DNA from: Syntrophomonas sp.
Lineage (GTDB): Bacteria; Bacillota; Syntrophomonadia; Syntrophomonadales; Syntrophomonadaceae
Length of the DNA: 33,316 nt
Direction of reading: 5' to 3'
Assembly (NCBI GenBank): GCA_003558625.1
Contig: PWPP01000077.1
Span: 1-33,316 of the forward strand
Position 1 is the first letter of the stretch; each line of letters begins with the position of its first letter. Of the stretch, positions 17,509 through 26,136 are shown one piece after another. The notes under the pieces were generated by a model. It did not search any database. It worked only from the letters and a program-made list of their open reading frames with translations, and was not told where the DNA came from. A program made the position numbers and the translations under genes.

Positions 17509-18867
17509 TTATACATGTTCCTCTTGACGTAAAGCTTCAAACAACAACGGTACCACTTGTTTCTTGCGAGACATAATCCCCCGCAAAAAAATGCTATGCT
17601 CTATCATTTTCTGGCCAAAAGCCCGTGCAATCAAGTCCGATTTTCCCCCTACCATCATTAACTCTGTTTCTCCCTGATAAATATCCGTTACCATCAAACA
17701 TAAAAAGCCATACCCGTTTTCCCGTAAAATCAGATTCATGGTATCAATAAGTTCCACTTTGCGGCGGGAAAAATTCTCTCTTCCCATGGTTTCAATCTGT
17801 GCAATGGCAAAAGTCATACTGCCGCTGGAATACTCTTTCAAATCCTCATTGATAATCTCATATTCCGTTTTCAACTCGCTTTTAGTAGTCGTTTCAAAGA
17901 TGCGGTACCCCCACTGCAGGGCATCCAGTCCAGACGCAACCTCCAACTTCCGGGCAATTGCTTTGTCTTTAAGGGTCGTGGTCGGGGATTTAAAAATCAT
18001 GGTATCTGCAACTATTCCTGCCAACATTAATCCTGCCAGGTTAGCATTGATGTCTATTGTATGCTTGAAAAACATTTCCGCAATCAACGTACAAGTAGAT
18101 CCTACCGGTTCATTATGAAATAAAATAGGCTGGGTCGTTTGCAGATCGCCTACCCGGTGATGATCGATGATTTCCAGGATTTCCGCTTCCTCTATGCCCT
18201 CCACAGCCTGCTTTGATTCATTATGATCCACCAAAATCACCCTTTTTCTTTTTAGATTTAACAAGTGATAACGCGAGATCATGCCCAGTAAGCGATTGGT
18301 TTCATCCACTACCGGATAATTCCGGTACCGGGTAGACAGCATCATCTTTTTTACATCATCAATGCTTTCTGTGCTTTCAAAAAGAATAAGGTCCCGGCTT
18401 TTCATGATCTTAGATACCGGGAGGTCCAGAAATTCCCGCAACTGTTTAACACTGTGGGAAATATCCTTTTCTGGGTCCAGGGCATTCATATATAACATGG
18501 CTACATCCCCGATGGTAAATAAACCCAACAGCTGCTTCTTTTCATCCAACACCGGGATCGTTTTCAACTGTTCTTCCCGGACCTGTGCCGCCAGCTGGGC
18601 CAACGTAGTATCAGCATGTACATAAAGAGCTTTCTCCTGATCCAAAATATCTTCTGCCTTGGACCTGACATCTCTGATAATTTCCGGGGGTTCAAAACCC
18701 AGATGGTTTAATACAAAAACACTTTCTTCGTTTAATTCTCCTGCTGCAGCAGCGATGTAATGATCTGGGCCCTGGATATCTTTAAAAATCTTATAACTTA
18801 TGGCAGCAGCAATTGAATCCATATCAGGATGTTTATGCCCCAAAATATAAACCGGTTTCATGATCAA
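17509..18867 (-). CDS. ppaC: Mn-dependent inorganic pyrophosphatase with regulatory CBS pair (DHH-CBS2-DHHA2)
   Basis: GHKHPDMDSIAAAISY, VDHNESKQ, EIIDHHRVGD, EPVGSTCTLIAEMF, ..AGIVADTMIFKSPTTT; CBS-like segments with TIPVLDEKKQLLGLFTIGDV and NYPVVDETNRLLGMISR. Confidence 0.93.
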   Translation of the reverse strand: MIMKPVYILGHKHPDMDSIAAAISYKIFKDIQGPDHYIAAAAGELNEESVFVLNHLGFEPPEIIRDVRSKAEDILDQEKALYVHADTTLAQLAAQVREEQLKTIPVLDEKKQLLGLFTIGDVAMLYMNALDPEKDISHSVKQLREFLDLPVSKIMKSRDLILFESTESIDDVKKMMLSTRYRNYPVVDETNRLLGMISRYHLLNLKRKRVILVDHNESKQAVEGIEEAEILEIIDHHRVGDLQTTQPILFHNEPVGSTCTLIAEMFFKHTIDINANLAGLMLAGIVADTMIFKSPTTTLKDKAIARKLEVASGLDALQWGYRIFETTTKSELKTEYEIINEDLKEYSSGSMTFAIAQIETMGRENFSRRKVELIDTMNLILRENGYGFLCLMVTDIYQGETELMMVGGKSDLIARAFGQKMIEHSIFLRGIMSRKKQVVPLLFEALRQEEHV

Positions 18868-19007
18868 TTCCCTCCATCCCGAAGCCCACTCTTTCCCTGA
18901 GACTGGGTGAGTCTACCATTCCGGGGTCAGAAATACCTTATTCCCCGGATGCCCTAAAAGACAAAGGGGTTCATGATATGGGTAAGTCTTCCCGGAAAAA
19001 CTCTCTG

Positions 19008-19682
19008 CTATTTATTATACAATAATAAACCGGCAATATACTGCGCCCCCAGCACATCTTCCAGGGAATTGCGGCTGGCAGCAATCACAGCAATGCCGGT
19101 ATGATGAGCCCCGAAGGATGCCCGGGCCCTTTTACAGGCACTAAGTGCCGGTTGTAGCCCTTTTTGGGTCAAGGTTCGTGCAACCGTTCCGGTAATAACC
19201 CTGCCCCCGGCCTGAAAAGCGGCATCATAGGCCACCCCGCCGGTTTCTGTTACCGCCAGCACCACCCGGTCTTTCATCTCTGTTAATTTAGGGGTTTCCG
19301 CTCCCAGGTTGGGGACAATGGCTTCGATAAGACCTTTTTCCGACTCAATGCCTCTAATGACTTTTTGACAGCGTGTGATTCGTTCTTTTTCAGTGCCTGC
19401 ACGGGGTTCTGCTACCAGGACAATTCCTCTCCTACCCTCCCGCGCTTCCCGCGCTGCCAATCGTCCCATCCCTTCAGGATCAACTTTTACCGGTGCCCGG
19501 TTAACATCCGGGCTGGCTCCCAATATCATGAAGGCTCCTGCATCCAGAGCACTTTCCAGAGTCGTGGACATATCAATCACATCCACGATCATGACCAGCA
19601 GCCCTTCCCGGGCTGCGTTGTAGGCCCCGCTGGCATCGGTACTAAAAATAATCCTTTCGGACTTTACCATAATTTCCACCAC
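19008..19682 (-). CDS. ComB (2-phosphosulfolactate phosphatase)-like fold protein, divergent
   Basis: VMIVDVIDMSTTLESALDAGA resembles ComB VxxIDVLRATTTIxxAL..GA; VTETGGVAYDAAFQAGGRVITGTVART and NSLEDVLGAQYI resemble ComB positions. ATG at 19670 with upstream GGAGG may be the true start. Confidence 0.55.
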   Translation of the reverse strand: MVEIMVKSERIIFSTDASGAYNAAREGLLVMIVDVIDMSTTLESALDAGAFMILGASPDVNRAPVKVDPEGMGRLAAREAREGRRGIVLVAEPRAGTEKERITRCQKVIRGIESEKGLIEAIVPNLGAETPKLTEMKDRVVLAVTETGGVAYDAAFQAGGRVITGTVARTLTQKGLQPALSACKRARASFGAHHTGIAVIAASRNSLEDVLGAQYIAGLLLYNK

Positions 19683-20814
19683 CTCCGGGTATAATGGGCA
19701 AACGGCCCTGCCTCATCCCATGAATCATTTTTGCTATGTAATCCCCTGCTGCTTCACGAATAACTTCGATGGGTGCATGTTCTACCAAATTGATTTCATG
19801 ATCAAAAAACCTGTGCAAGCGGACCAGGGTTTTAGGACCAATTCCCGGTAGATTCTGCAAAGGCACCCGGTAAAAATAACCGGGTTGCCTCCGGGGTTGT
19901 ACCCTTTCATCATGATCCCTGATTGCTACAATGCGGTCATATACCCCGGGCATCATATCCGGAGCATGACAACGGGGGCAACGAAAAACCGGGGGTGGAT
20001 CCCCGGCAATGGACTGGCATATAGAGCAAAAACTGCGATGATATTTACCCAGGCGGGGATCCATACCGAAATTGGCCAGGATCCTTCTTCCTTTTTGGTT
20101 TTCCAGCCCGTATTTTAGTTCCTGGAAAGTCTTGTCCCCGAGTGCCAACAAGTTATATTCTCTTCCCACATTGGGAGAAGAGTGGGCATCAGAATTGGAT
20201 AAAAAAGAGAAAAACCGTGTTTCATCAATCATTTCTGCCATGGTTGTATCGGCGCTTAAACCCAATTCCAAGGTATTGATTTTTCTAATGTCAGCACCTA
20301 GTTTAGCTTCCAGCCGCGGGGTCCACTTGCCATAAACACCTTTATGAGGGGTAAAAGCATGGGCAGGACAAAAAAAACCTTTCAGCTCCAGGGTCAGGTG
20401 CAAAAGTTCCCCAAAACCCAGGCTGGTTTTCTGGGTAGATAATTGATTATTTGTCATATGGGAGGCCATGGCTTCTTGCCAGTTTTCGATGCTCTCCATG
20501 TGGGGCAGGTAGCTGATCACATGGACCCCTTCCCTGCTTTCAACTTCGCAGGCAGGAACAAACAGAACACCGTTGGAGGCCAAAAATCCTCCATCAGTTA
20601 AAGGCCTGAGCGCTCCCCGGTCTATAAAATCCCGTATCTCCCGGACCACCGGGATACAGCCTGCATCTACCACCCCTACAATATCCAAGCCCTTTCGGGG
20701 GGCATCTTCAAAAATAATCCGTTCAAGAGTTAGAGATCGGGAAGCGGTAATCTTCACCCACTTCCCCCCGGCCTGACCGATATGAATATGTAAGTCCGCA
20801 TAATAATTATTCAA
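19642..20814 (-). CDS. PHP-domain protein of the endonuclease Q family (YqxK/TIGR00375-like)
   Basis: YADLHIHIG, GVVDAGC, HAFTPHKGVYG, SNSDAHSSPNVGREYN, zinc-ribbon CSIC..CPRC, and YRVPLQNLPGIGPKTLVRL helix-hairpin-helix. Confidence 0.88.
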   Translation of the reverse strand: MNNYYADLHIHIGQAGGKWVKITASRSLTLERIIFEDAPRKGLDIVGVVDAGCIPVVREIRDFIDRGALRPLTDGGFLASNGVLFVPACEVESREGVHVISYLPHMESIENWQEAMASHMTNNQLSTQKTSLGFGELLHLTLELKGFFCPAHAFTPHKGVYGKWTPRLEAKLGADIRKINTLELGLSADTTMAEMIDETRFFSFLSNSDAHSSPNVGREYNLLALGDKTFQELKYGLENQKGRRILANFGMDPRLGKYHRSFCSICQSIAGDPPPVFRCPRCHAPDMMPGVYDRIVAIRDHDERVQPRRQPGYFYRVPLQNLPGIGPKTLVRLHRFFDHEINLVEHAPIEVIREAAGDYIAKMIHGMRQGRLPIIPGGGGNYGKVRKDYF

Positions 20815-21355
20815 GTTTCTGCCTCATCAACCGATCATAAGCCATTTGGATGCCAATAATGCTTTTCCCGTCAACAATCTCACCGGCCACCACTTTCCCA
20901 TACGCTTCTTCTAAAGGCAGGCAAATATGTTCCAGGAATTCATCCTCATCCAGGTTGGTAGTCCCCTCATAAAGCTCCCGGGCCAAAAAAATATGTATAA
21001 TTTCATCACAAAAACCCGGAGCACTGTAATAGCTGAGCAGCTTATTCCATTGCTTTGCTTTAAGACCAACTTCTTCTTCCAGTTCTCGTTGGGCGCAGGA
21101 TAACGGTTCCTCCAGGGGATACAGAATCCCGGCCGGGATTTCCATGATGGTTTTTTCCAGCGGTTTGCGAAACTGTCGCACCAGGTGTATGTTGTTCTTC
21201 TCATCTACGGCCACCACTGCCGCGGCTCCGTCGTGCTCTACAATTTCCCGGGTAGATTCCTTTCCATCGGGCAAGAGCACCCGATCCACCCGCAACTTCA
21301 ATATTCGCCCCTCAAAAACAGGGTTGGATGATAACGTCTTTTCTTCCCCTGACAT
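20807..21355 (-). CDS. nudF: ADP-ribose pyrophosphatase (Nudix hydrolase)
   Basis: Nudix box GILYPLEEPLSCAQRELEEEVGLKA; VEHDGAAAVVAVDEKNNIHLVRQFRKP; start at MSGEEKTLSS with GGAGG upstream. Confidence 0.93.
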   Translation of the reverse strand: MSGEEKTLSSNPVFEGRILKLRVDRVLLPDGKESTREIVEHDGAAAVVAVDEKNNIHLVRQFRKPLEKTIMEIPAGILYPLEEPLSCAQRELEEEVGLKAKQWNKLLSYYSAPGFCDEIIHIFLARELYEGTTNLDEDEFLEHICLPLEEAYGKVVAGEIVDGKSIIGIQMAYDRLMRQKLE

Positions 21356-21388
21356 ATAGCAGGCCTCCTGTCTCAAATTCATTCTAAT

Positions 21389-22483
21389 TCAACCCGTAAA
21401 ACCGTCCCTGAGTTGAATGAGGATGGGTAATGCAGCCCGGACTGCTGCTCCCAGGGCCAGATAAAATTCCTGTTCCTCTTCAAAGCTGCGACCCATGGTA
21501 GTAAATGAATAGGCGGGATGGGAAAGCACCTCGAAAACCGAGCCTCCATCCCAAAAGCTTACCTCGTGCCGGTTACCTATGTTTTGTTGTTGTATTTGCT
21601 CCAGGATATACGCTTGTTTTTCTTCTTCTAATATTGGAAGTGGAACCAACGCCTTCATCCGTGTGACCTGCCCTAAAACCGTCAGGGTATGATGGCTAAT
21701 TCCCCGGTGGCGAAGTCTACGGTCCCCAAAACTGATTCTGGGAACAGCAATTCCCCGACCCTTAAGGGTAGCCGTTGCATTAAGGATATCCCCCTGTTCA
21801 ATTCCGCTAAATCCCCATTTAGTTCCGGTTCCCACGATCCCGGGCCCCATGGTTACGATGATCACATCCGCCCTTAGAATATGCCGCGCTGCCAGTAATC
21901 CCGAATAGATATTTACGGCTTCTAAATCCCCACCAAAAGCATGACCTGCGGCCACAGTCCCGACCAGAACCCCTTGCTGGCGCAAAAGATGCACCGTCTG
22001 GCTGAATTTTACAGGTAATGCAGCACCGTCGGTCATAACATACCCTACCCTGAATCCTTCCCGGGCCAGGAGCAGAGCCAGGGGAGCCAGCATGGAATGA
22101 AGTGTTCCCACTAAAACCGGAATCTGATCCAGACTGTCCGCCTTTTGCATGATCTCATGGTAGGGACTATCCTCTTCTTCCACACTGAGTACTTTTAATT
22201 GTTGCGGTGTATAGCGTAATTTCATAATATGCCCGCCCGGTTTCAAAGGTGTATATTCCTGACGGTTCATGGGAGCAATGATATAATGATAGCCACCACT
22301 TCCCAGCTTCAAGCTTACCGCGGTAGTATTCAGCAATACCTGATCTCCGGGGTTGATCTCCCCGGTTAATTCAGTATAGGCAATACCCTTATCTTCGGCT
22401 TCCCCTACCTGGATAATAAAGCCCTTCACCCCGGGCCGGGAAAAAATCTCCCGGATCACAAGGCCTTGTTTAAATTCAATCAC
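21389..22483 (-). CDS. DUF3866 family protein
   Basis: MIEFKQGLVIREI..., GGYHYIIAPMN, GHIMKLRYTPQQ, VTMGPGIVGTGTKWGFSGIEQGDILNA, SFGDRRLRHRGISHHT patterns; family name recalled, not searched. Confidence 0.75.
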   Translation of the reverse strand: MIEFKQGLVIREIFSRPGVKGFIIQVGEAEDKGIAYTELTGEINPGDQVLLNTTAVSLKLGSGGYHYIIAPMNRQEYTPLKPGGHIMKLRYTPQQLKVLSVEEEDSPYHEIMQKADSLDQIPVLVGTLHSMLAPLALLLAREGFRVGYVMTDGAALPVKFSQTVHLLRQQGVLVGTVAAGHAFGGDLEAVNIYSGLLAARHILRADVIIVTMGPGIVGTGTKWGFSGIEQGDILNATATLKGRGIAVPRISFGDRRLRHRGISHHTLTVLGQVTRMKALVPLPILEEEKQAYILEQIQQQNIGNRHEVSFWDGGSVFEVLSHPAYSFTTMGRSFEEEQEFYLALGAAVRAALPILIQLRDGFTG

Positions 22484-22524
22484 AGCCTCCCCCCTAAAAT
22501 GCGTTTAATCGGGGCTGCCCTTAA

Positions 22525-23649
22525 TTAATAGACGGGATCTGCAGCTTCTGCTATCAATGCCAGAACCAACTTGACATCATTGACCAGATCTTGCACAGAT
22601 ATATATTCATCACAAGTATGGACCGCCTGCATCCCTATAGCCAAATTGACACAGGGGATTTCCTGGCCATTAATGATGCTGGCATCACTACCTCCGCCCG
22701 TTTTCACTAACTCCACCGGCAATCCCGTTTTTTCCGCAGCCTTAACCGCCCTGAGCACCACTTCTGAGCCCGCATCCAATGACACCTCGGGATATAAAAA
22801 CTCCACCTTAACCTCTGCCCGTCCACCATGTTTTTCAACTTCGGTGGTAAATATGGAACTAAGTTCCCGGGTTATCTGGTTTAACTGTTGCCGGGACATA
22901 CTTCTGGCCTCCCCCTGGATCACACAGGAGTCGGGGATGATGTTGCGGGCCTGCCCCCCTTCGATCATTCCAAAGTTGCAGGTTGTATCTTCATCAATAC
23001 GTCCACTGGGCATTTTACTTAAGGCTAATGCGGCTAAATGAATGGCATTGATCCCCTTCTCGGGATCTATGCCGGCATGAGCAGCCTTGCCCAAAGCTTT
23101 ATACTCAATATGATTCTGGCAGGGGGATTGAATAACAATGGTTCCGGGTTTTCCTCCTGCATCCAGGGCATAACCCATAGGCGAGGATAAAAGAGAAAAA
23201 TCAAAATGCTTGGACCCTAATAAACCCTGCTCTTCGGCCACGGTTAATAATATTTCCAGGGGAATATGTAAAGCTCCCTGTTCCTGCAAAACATCAATTG
23301 CTTCTAAAAGTACCGCAATGTCTGCTTTATTGTCTGCTCCCAGGATAGTGTTGCCCCCGCTTCTTATCACCCCGTCTGCCACCACTGCTTTGACTTGTTT
23401 TCCCGGTTTCACCGTATCCATATGGGCAGTAAAAAATAGGGGGGGGCGCTCTATCAAGCCGGGAACTTTAAGGAATAAATTGCCTGCATCTCCCCCGATC
23501 TTGGCCCCGGATTCATCTTCATATCCCTTTATTCCCCTTTGGGCGAACTGGTTTTGCAGCCAGTCCTTCAGTTTCGCTTCTTCCCGCGATTCCGAATCTA
23601 TTTCTACCATGGTAATAAAATTTTGCACCAACCGGCTCTGGTTAATCAT
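22525..23649 (-). CDS. M20 family metallopeptidase (peptidase T-like, YqjE type)
   Basis: FFTAHMDTVKPG, TILGADNKADIAVLLEAI, LLTVAEEQGLLGSKHF, KTGGGSDASIINGQEIPCVNLAIGMQAVHTCDEYI. Confidence 0.92.
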   Translation of the reverse strand: MINQSRLVQNFITMVEIDSESREEAKLKDWLQNQFAQRGIKGYEDESGAKIGGDAGNLFLKVPGLIERPPLFFTAHMDTVKPGKQVKAVVADGVIRSGGNTILGADNKADIAVLLEAIDVLQEQGALHIPLEILLTVAEEQGLLGSKHFDFSLLSSPMGYALDAGGKPGTIVIQSPCQNHIEYKALGKAAHAGIDPEKGINAIHLAALALSKMPSGRIDEDTTCNFGMIEGGQARNIIPDSCVIQGEARSMSRQQLNQITRELSSIFTTEVEKHGGRAEVKVEFLYPEVSLDAGSEVVLRAVKAAEKTGLPVELVKTGGGSDASIINGQEIPCVNLAIGMQAVHTCDEYISVQDLVNDVKLVLALIAEAADPVY

Positions 23650-23653
23650 GTCA

Positions 23654-24475
23654 TCATTCCCTCCCTATACGGTCTATCCAACGCAAAAAATTGTTTTTTT
23701 CGATCACGGTACTCAAGGAGTATTTTTCTGTATATAAATGTATAAGCAGCAACAGGATAAGCAGAATACTCTTTGCCGGCAGGGATAAATGCATAATGCT
23801 TAAAAATCCCAGGGTAAACCCTAAAGCATTGGAGCCCGCATCTCCCAGCATGACCCGCCCCCCTAGATCCCCGGGGAGATACCAGAGAACCGCTCCCAAC
23901 AGAGGAGCTATCATGAAAAAAGCCTCGCCCTTTACTCCAATGAGCCCCAAAACCAGCATAAAAAATAAAAAACCCTTAACCGCCCTTCCCGGGCGGAGAT
24001 CTAACAAATTCAGCAAATTGGTAAACAAGGCAATTACCAGAGTATTCAGGAGAATTTCCCACCAGGGCCCCGAAATAATCAGGGCAATAAATAAGGCTGC
24101 TCCTCCCCCCCCCAGGGCTTTAATGCCTCCCGTGGTCAGTTTGCCGCGAAACAATGCACCGAAATGGCCGCTAAAGCCGAGGGTGTCTCTTTGCCCCAGC
24201 ATATCGTCAACGAAACCCAGGAAAGCGATAAAACTAAAGCCAAAAAGAAACATCAAGTAAACGGGTTGGTACCATCCCCAAGCCATATAAAGCATATAAG
24301 ATAAGAGCAAGACAAAGGTAAAGCTAAAACCAACGCCAACAGGGATTTCAACACCCAGGTAATTTCTGCCCACCAAGCCCTGGGTCCTTAAAAATGGCAC
24401 CCACAGGTAAAGGAGCAACGCCTCGAGCAGCAAACCCATGATCAACACGGTCAGGATCCAAAAAAATACTATCAC
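23654..24475 (-). CDS. Polyprenyl-phosphate N-acetylhexosamine-1-phosphate transferase (MraY/WecA-like PNPT) with atypical core motif
   Basis: GTG start at 24475 overlapping the upstream TGA (GTGA); multiple TM segments; LGFVDDMLGQRDT, NLLNLLDLRPGRAVKG, MLGDAGSNALGFTLGF. Confidence 0.85.
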   Translation of the reverse strand: MIVFFWILTVLIMGLLLEALLLYLWVPFLRTQGLVGRNYLGVEIPVGVGFSFTFVLLLSYMLYMAWGWYQPVYLMFLFGFSFIAFLGFVDDMLGQRDTLGFSGHFGALFRGKLTTGGIKALGGGGAALFIALIISGPWWEILLNTLVIALFTNLLNLLDLRPGRAVKGFLFFMLVLGLIGVKGEAFFMIAPLLGAVLWYLPGDLGGRVMLGDAGSNALGFTLGFLSIMHLSLPAKSILLILLLLIHLYTEKYSLSTVIEKNNFLRWIDRIGRE

Positions 24476-25149
24476 CTCTTTTTCCTCCTTGTTTCCTGCC
24501 AGAGGACTTTCAGAACATCCAGCCATTGGCGCCCCCGGTGCCGGAAACCTTTCAAGTCCCGTCCTGTCTCATGGTGCCGCATCATTGTCAGCACTTCCTT
24601 TACCTTAAAATCCTGGGCCAATGCCCGCAAAGTCATGCCCAACTCCACCCCGAAGGCTTCCCGAAAGGGGGTCACAGACTCCATAACCTCCCTGGTCATA
24701 GCCCTCTGCCCGCTCAGGGGAGCCCTGGCTTCCATGCCGCCCATCCGGTGGATAGCCCAGGCTGCAGTACCCTTTACCAGGCCAAACCCCCCTTTTCTTC
24801 GGGGTGGGGGAAAAGCAGCAATACATATATCACATTGTTTTTCTTTCACCGGTGCGATAATTTTGACGGCCTCGGCGGCGGAATCCCCTAAGTCTGCATC
24901 CAGAAAGACTATAATATCCCCCTCAATATGCGGGATGGCTGCATTCATGGCGCCTCCTTTACCCCGGTTGGGATAAAGGTCTAAAACCTCGACTCCTTCT
25001 GCCTTTGCCAGTACAGAAGTTTGATCCGTGGACCCGTCATTTACCACCATAATATGGCTGATCCCATCCAATTGCTTAATGCTTCTGATGGTCTGAACGA
25101 TTTCCTTTTCTTCATTAAATGCCGGAATCACTACCCATACGGAACTCAA
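24472..25149 (-). CDS. Family 2 glycosyltransferase
   Basis: VWVVIPAFNEEKEI, VVNDGSTDQT, NRGKGGAMNAAI, IIVFLDADLGDS. Confidence 0.93.
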   Translation of the reverse strand: MSSVWVVIPAFNEEKEIVQTIRSIKQLDGISHIMVVNDGSTDQTSVLAKAEGVEVLDLYPNRGKGGAMNAAIPHIEGDIIVFLDADLGDSAAEAVKIIAPVKEKQCDICIAAFPPPRRKGGFGLVKGTAAWAIHRMGGMEARAPLSGQRAMTREVMESVTPFREAFGVELGMTLRALAQDFKVKEVLTMMRHHETGRDLKGFRHRGRQWLDVLKVLWQETRRKKR

Positions 25150-25150
25150 C

Positions 25151-26047
25151 CTACTGTCTCCTCAGGTATTCTACCGGTATAGTAGGCATAAACTTATTGG
25201 CCGTTGGTTTTATGCCATAATTCCCTGACTCCCCTTCTAACGCAAGAACCAGGGCAATTTGGCCGGGACTGAGATCAATGTTGTCTATCGTGCTGATATT
25301 AAAGCCCTGGTAAAAATTCATATATGACATTTCCACCTGGGTACTTTCAACACCTATGACCATTTGCCCCTCTGCCAACAAAAATTCGATCAGGGGGACA
25401 TCAACCTTTTCGGGATAATAATAGGCCAGATCATCCGCTCCGCCCACCACGATCACTGCGTCCAGATTGGTATTATAATTGCCGTTGAATTTTACCAGAT
25501 TTTTCTCATTCAGAAAGGCCATGGCATTGACATCCGGTTCCCGGCTAAGTATCGTGGCAACACTGGATGCAATCATCCTTTGCACAGTTTCAGTCTCACT
25601 GGCTTGCGGTAAACCATAATACGCTGTGATTTCATCTTTTAGTCCCTCCTGGGATAGATCCAGACCGGATAGAAGTACGGTTTTGCATATAACCTCTGCC
25701 CCGGAACGGGTCAGGGTATTAACCATTCCGGCCGGAATATCTTTGCCTCCTGTCACTACCACTGCTACCCTGGATCCCGCTAATAGTTCATCCACAATAG
25801 CCGGCAATAAGGTCTGGCTGTAGTTTTCATAATGATTGTTTATCTGTTGCAAATACTGGTTCTCGCTAATCAATTCCCGTTCTGTTTCCCGTTGGGTCAC
25901 ATACTGCTCTTCGAGTCTATCAATCATTTTTTTTTGCTGTTCAACCAGCAAATCATCCCCCACAATCGTGCTTCCGATCAACATCCCCAATCCCAGGGCT
26001 AAAAAAATACCGATCAGGGAAGCGACATGGTATCTAAGGTCAATCAT
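25151..26047 (-). CDS. SteB/MctB-like (copper transporter family / DUF3186) envelope protein
   Basis: Start at MIDLRYHVASLIGIFLALGLGMLIGSTIVGDDLLVEQQKKMIDRLEEQY: one N-terminal TM then coiled coil, the characteristic family start. Confidence 0.85.
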   Translation of the reverse strand: MIDLRYHVASLIGIFLALGLGMLIGSTIVGDDLLVEQQKKMIDRLEEQYVTQRETERELISENQYLQQINNHYENYSQTLLPAIVDELLAGSRVAVVVTGGKDIPAGMVNTLTRSGAEVICKTVLLSGLDLSQEGLKDEITAYYGLPQASETETVQRMIASSVATILSREPDVNAMAFLNEKNLVKFNGNYNTNLDAVIVVGGADDLAYYYPEKVDVPLIEFLLAEGQMVIGVESTQVEMSYMNFYQGFNISTIDNIDLSPGQIALVLALEGESGNYGIKPTANKFMPTIPVEYLRRQ

Positions 26048-26136
26048 ATGCCTGCACCACCAGAAATAAATATTAAAAAAACCGGACAAACCCTCATATT
26101 TTTATCAACACTCCCTTGTTAAAACACTTGTTATGA

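Noticed and set aside
18951-19005. Frame encoding ...YPYHEPLCLLGHPGNKVFLTPEW* downstream of the ComB-like gene
   Set aside because: No usable start codon in frame; probably non-coding.
24605-24976. ORFs on both strands overlapping the GT2 gene
   Set aside because: Shadow ORFs in a high-GC stretch of a clearly supported GT2 gene.
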